Source of the DNA: Bacillus sp. EB01
Lineage (GTDB): Bacteria; Bacillota; Bacilli; Bacillales; Cytobacillaceae
Reading direction: 5' to 3'
DNA length: 64,000 nt
Assembly: GCF_000613125.1 (NCBI RefSeq)
Contig: NZ_HG964497.1
Location: forward strand, 1,814,958-1,878,957
Position numbers and translations under genes: made by a program. Each line of letters begins with the position of its first letter. The first letter of the stretch is position 1. Shown here piece by piece: positions 62,877-64,000 of this stretch. Under the pieces are notes generated by a model that was not told the origin of the DNA, searched no databases, and was given only the letters and a program-made list of their open reading frames with translations.

Positions 62877-63754
62877 TATAAGTTTGTGTATTTTGCACTA
62901 ATCCAGCCGTACTTTCCTTTTGCGTATTCGATTTTAAGCCAATATTGTCTTTGAGAATTTAAAACAACCTCTTTAACTGTAAACACCTTATTTTTCTTTA
63001 CTTGGCCTACTACCTTGTAATTTTTAGAAGCGCCAGAACGGACATTTAAAACGCTTGCAGTTACTTTTACTGAAGTGGGTTTGATTTCAATTACTGGCTT
63101 CTTTTTCGGGTCCAGCCATTTCAATATATTCAGCATGTCGCCTTCGCTCACAGCGATACAACCGAGCGTATGCTTTGTCGAACTTGACTTGATATGAAGA
63201 AAAATTGCACTGCCAGCCTCTTTTACAATCGGATTTTCATTGTATCGGATCACGACAGAGTACTTATATAAGGGATGATTTAATTTCTCATAGGAATTCC
63301 ATCTTTTATCCGGGTTTCCTGTATAATGCACCCATTTGTTGTAATCCTTTGATTTAACATCATCAATCCAATAGTCATACTTAGATACCGCTTTAAAAGG
63401 ATAGTTCATTCCAGCAGGTTTTTTGCCCCATCCAAAAGACGTCCCCAATAAATACGTCCCGGCAGGTGTTTTCCCATCGCCTTCCTTCAATTTTCCAATA
63501 CCATATTTCCCCACTACTGCTTTAATGGGTGTTGAGTATTTCACCCATTTGCCATTTTTCTTAACATACCTTTGCAGAGTAGCCGATGTGCTCCTTGGGG
63601 ATGCTTCAACTACAATTAATTGACCTGCTTCGGTTTTCAATGCTGTCGTCTTTGAAGCAGCTTGTGCGGAATTCGGGCCAGTAAAACTAATTACTAAAAT
63701 AACTGCCAGGAAAACCAAAGCTAATTTTTTTCTGGTTTTTGAGCGATCATTCAA
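62876..63754 (-). CDS. Secreted L,D-transpeptidase with SH3 domain (292 aa)
   Basis: Signal peptide near residues 10-34 (KLALVFLAVILVISF, cleavage AQA-A). The YkuD-type catalytic domain has IFLHIKSSSTKHTLGCIAVS, with H187 and the nucleophile C199. The C-terminal bacterial SH3 domain is at about 225-292 (SVLNVRSGASKNYKVVGQV). It probably cross-links or attaches to peptidoglycan. I prefer the TTG at 63754, six bases after GGTGGAG, to the GTG at 63766 that overlaps it. Confidence 0.88.
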   Translation of the reverse strand: MNDRSKTRKKLALVFLAVILVISFTGPNSAQAASKTTALKTEAGQLIVVEASPRSTSATLQRYVKKNGKWVKYSTPIKAVVGKYGIGKLKEGDGKTPAGTYLLGTSFGWGKKPAGMNYPFKAVSKYDYWIDDVKSKDYNKWVHYTGNPDKRWNSYEKLNHPLYKYSVVIRYNENPIVKEAGSAIFLHIKSSSTKHTLGCIAVSEGDMLNILKWLDPKKKPVIEIKPTSVKVTASVLNVRSGASKNYKVVGQVKKNKVFTVKEVVLNSQRQYWLKIEYAKGKYGWISAKYTNL

Positions 63755-63904
63755 TATTATCTCCACCCGTTGAATAGTCCTAATATTTTTAATATTAATA
63801 TATATTTTAAAAGTTGTAAAAGATAACCTGCATTGGTCTATTCGAAACTACAAGCCTCATTCTTATTAGGTTTTCCTCTTTTGAAATGAAAGTTTTAGGT
63901 TACA

Positions 63905-64000
63905 TTAAAGAACGCTATCAATATCCTTTGCAAGTGAAAGCTTCGAGTTAAACACAGGGAACTTTGCGCCTTCCACTCCAACTAAAGCTTTATAAATCAA
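63905..64000 (-). CDS. 3' end of a gene running off the window (partial)
   Basis: On the minus strand an open frame enters from the right edge and stops with TAA at 63905. Its last residues read ALVGVEGAKFPVFNSKLSLA, then KDIDSVL. The start is outside the window and the family is not recognised. It may also be chance, as only 31 codons are visible. Confidence 0.4.
   Translation of the reverse strand: MIYKALVGVEGAKFPVFNSKLSLAKDIDSVL

Overview
The window looks like chromosome from a spore-forming member of the Bacillaceae, roughly 40-42% GC by eye. The reasons are AGGAGG-type ribosome sites with frequent TTG/GTG starts, a SinI/SinR pair, a PdaA spore-cortex deacetylase, SAM-I and c-di-GMP-I riboswitches, a CcpA-type cre site, and a gene order that follows the yfk/yfj region of Bacillus subtilis: yfkM, mapB, yfkK, yfkH, yfkF, yfkE, yfkD, pdaA, yfjP, yfjO. 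No rRNA, tRNA, CRISPR array, phage or intact insertion sequence was found.

1-6.3 kb: small housekeeping genes and a c-di-GMP-I riboswitch reading into a sinI-like antirepressor gene that converges on sinR. Then come yfkM, mapB, a 52-bp tandem repeat, yfkK, a YtxH-like gene and yfkH.

6.3-17 kb: a glycerol/dihydroxyacetone island lies between yfkH and yfkF. The first half, glpP-glpF-glpK-glpD, has an exact cre site over the glpF promoter and two leader terminators of the kind opened by GlpP. The second half is dhaK-dhaL-dhaM-HPr-glpP2 behind a consensus sigma-54 promoter. It is preceded by an unusual activator gene encoding HPr-like, PAS, PAS, sigma-54 AAA+ and Fis domains. The likely logic is that glycerol is taken up and phosphorylated (GlpF/K) and oxidised (GlpD), while free dihydroxyacetone is phosphorylated by a PTS-driven kinase. 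The state of the PTS may be read directly by the HPr-like domain of the activator.

17-40 kb: a lipoprotein, a P1B4 metal exporter (PfeT/ZosA type) with a PerR-like box, yfkF, an OsmC-family gene, yfkE, yczE-like, yfkD, a long YtxH-like protein with a possible SigB promoter, gamma-glutamyltransferase, and type 2 IPP isomerase. Next is a 21-bp periodic repeat array present in three ~194-bp copies, followed by a NERD-domain gene broken by one in-frame TGA. Fumarase class I, pdaA, a LysE-type exporter, small enzymes, an AraC/GyrI-like regulator, a 3-methyladenine glycosylase and an RNA methyltransferase follow.

40-51.6 kb: a SAM-I riboswitch controls an amino-acid ABC transporter. Then come a serine hydrolase, a DUF4256 gene, a one-chain protein combining ECF-sigma-like, anti-sigma zinc finger, membrane and DUF4179-like parts, a DUF4145 gene, a maltose acetyltransferase-like gene, a second RNA methyltransferase and a YdhR-like monooxygenase.

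51.6-64 kb: a glycerate module (GntP-type permease, glycerate kinase, convergent CdaR-type regulator) interrupted by a GC-rich palindromic intergenic repeat. The rest is an MFS pump, a GreA/B-like factor, a metallo-beta-lactamase-fold hydrolase behind a perfect 14-bp inverted repeat, a P1-family peptidase, a VOC protein, a Gfo/Idh/MocA oxidoreductase with a small monooxygenase, an L,D-transpeptidase, and the 3' end of a gene cut by the right edge. The first ~40 bases may hold the end of a gene, but the frame cannot be decided.
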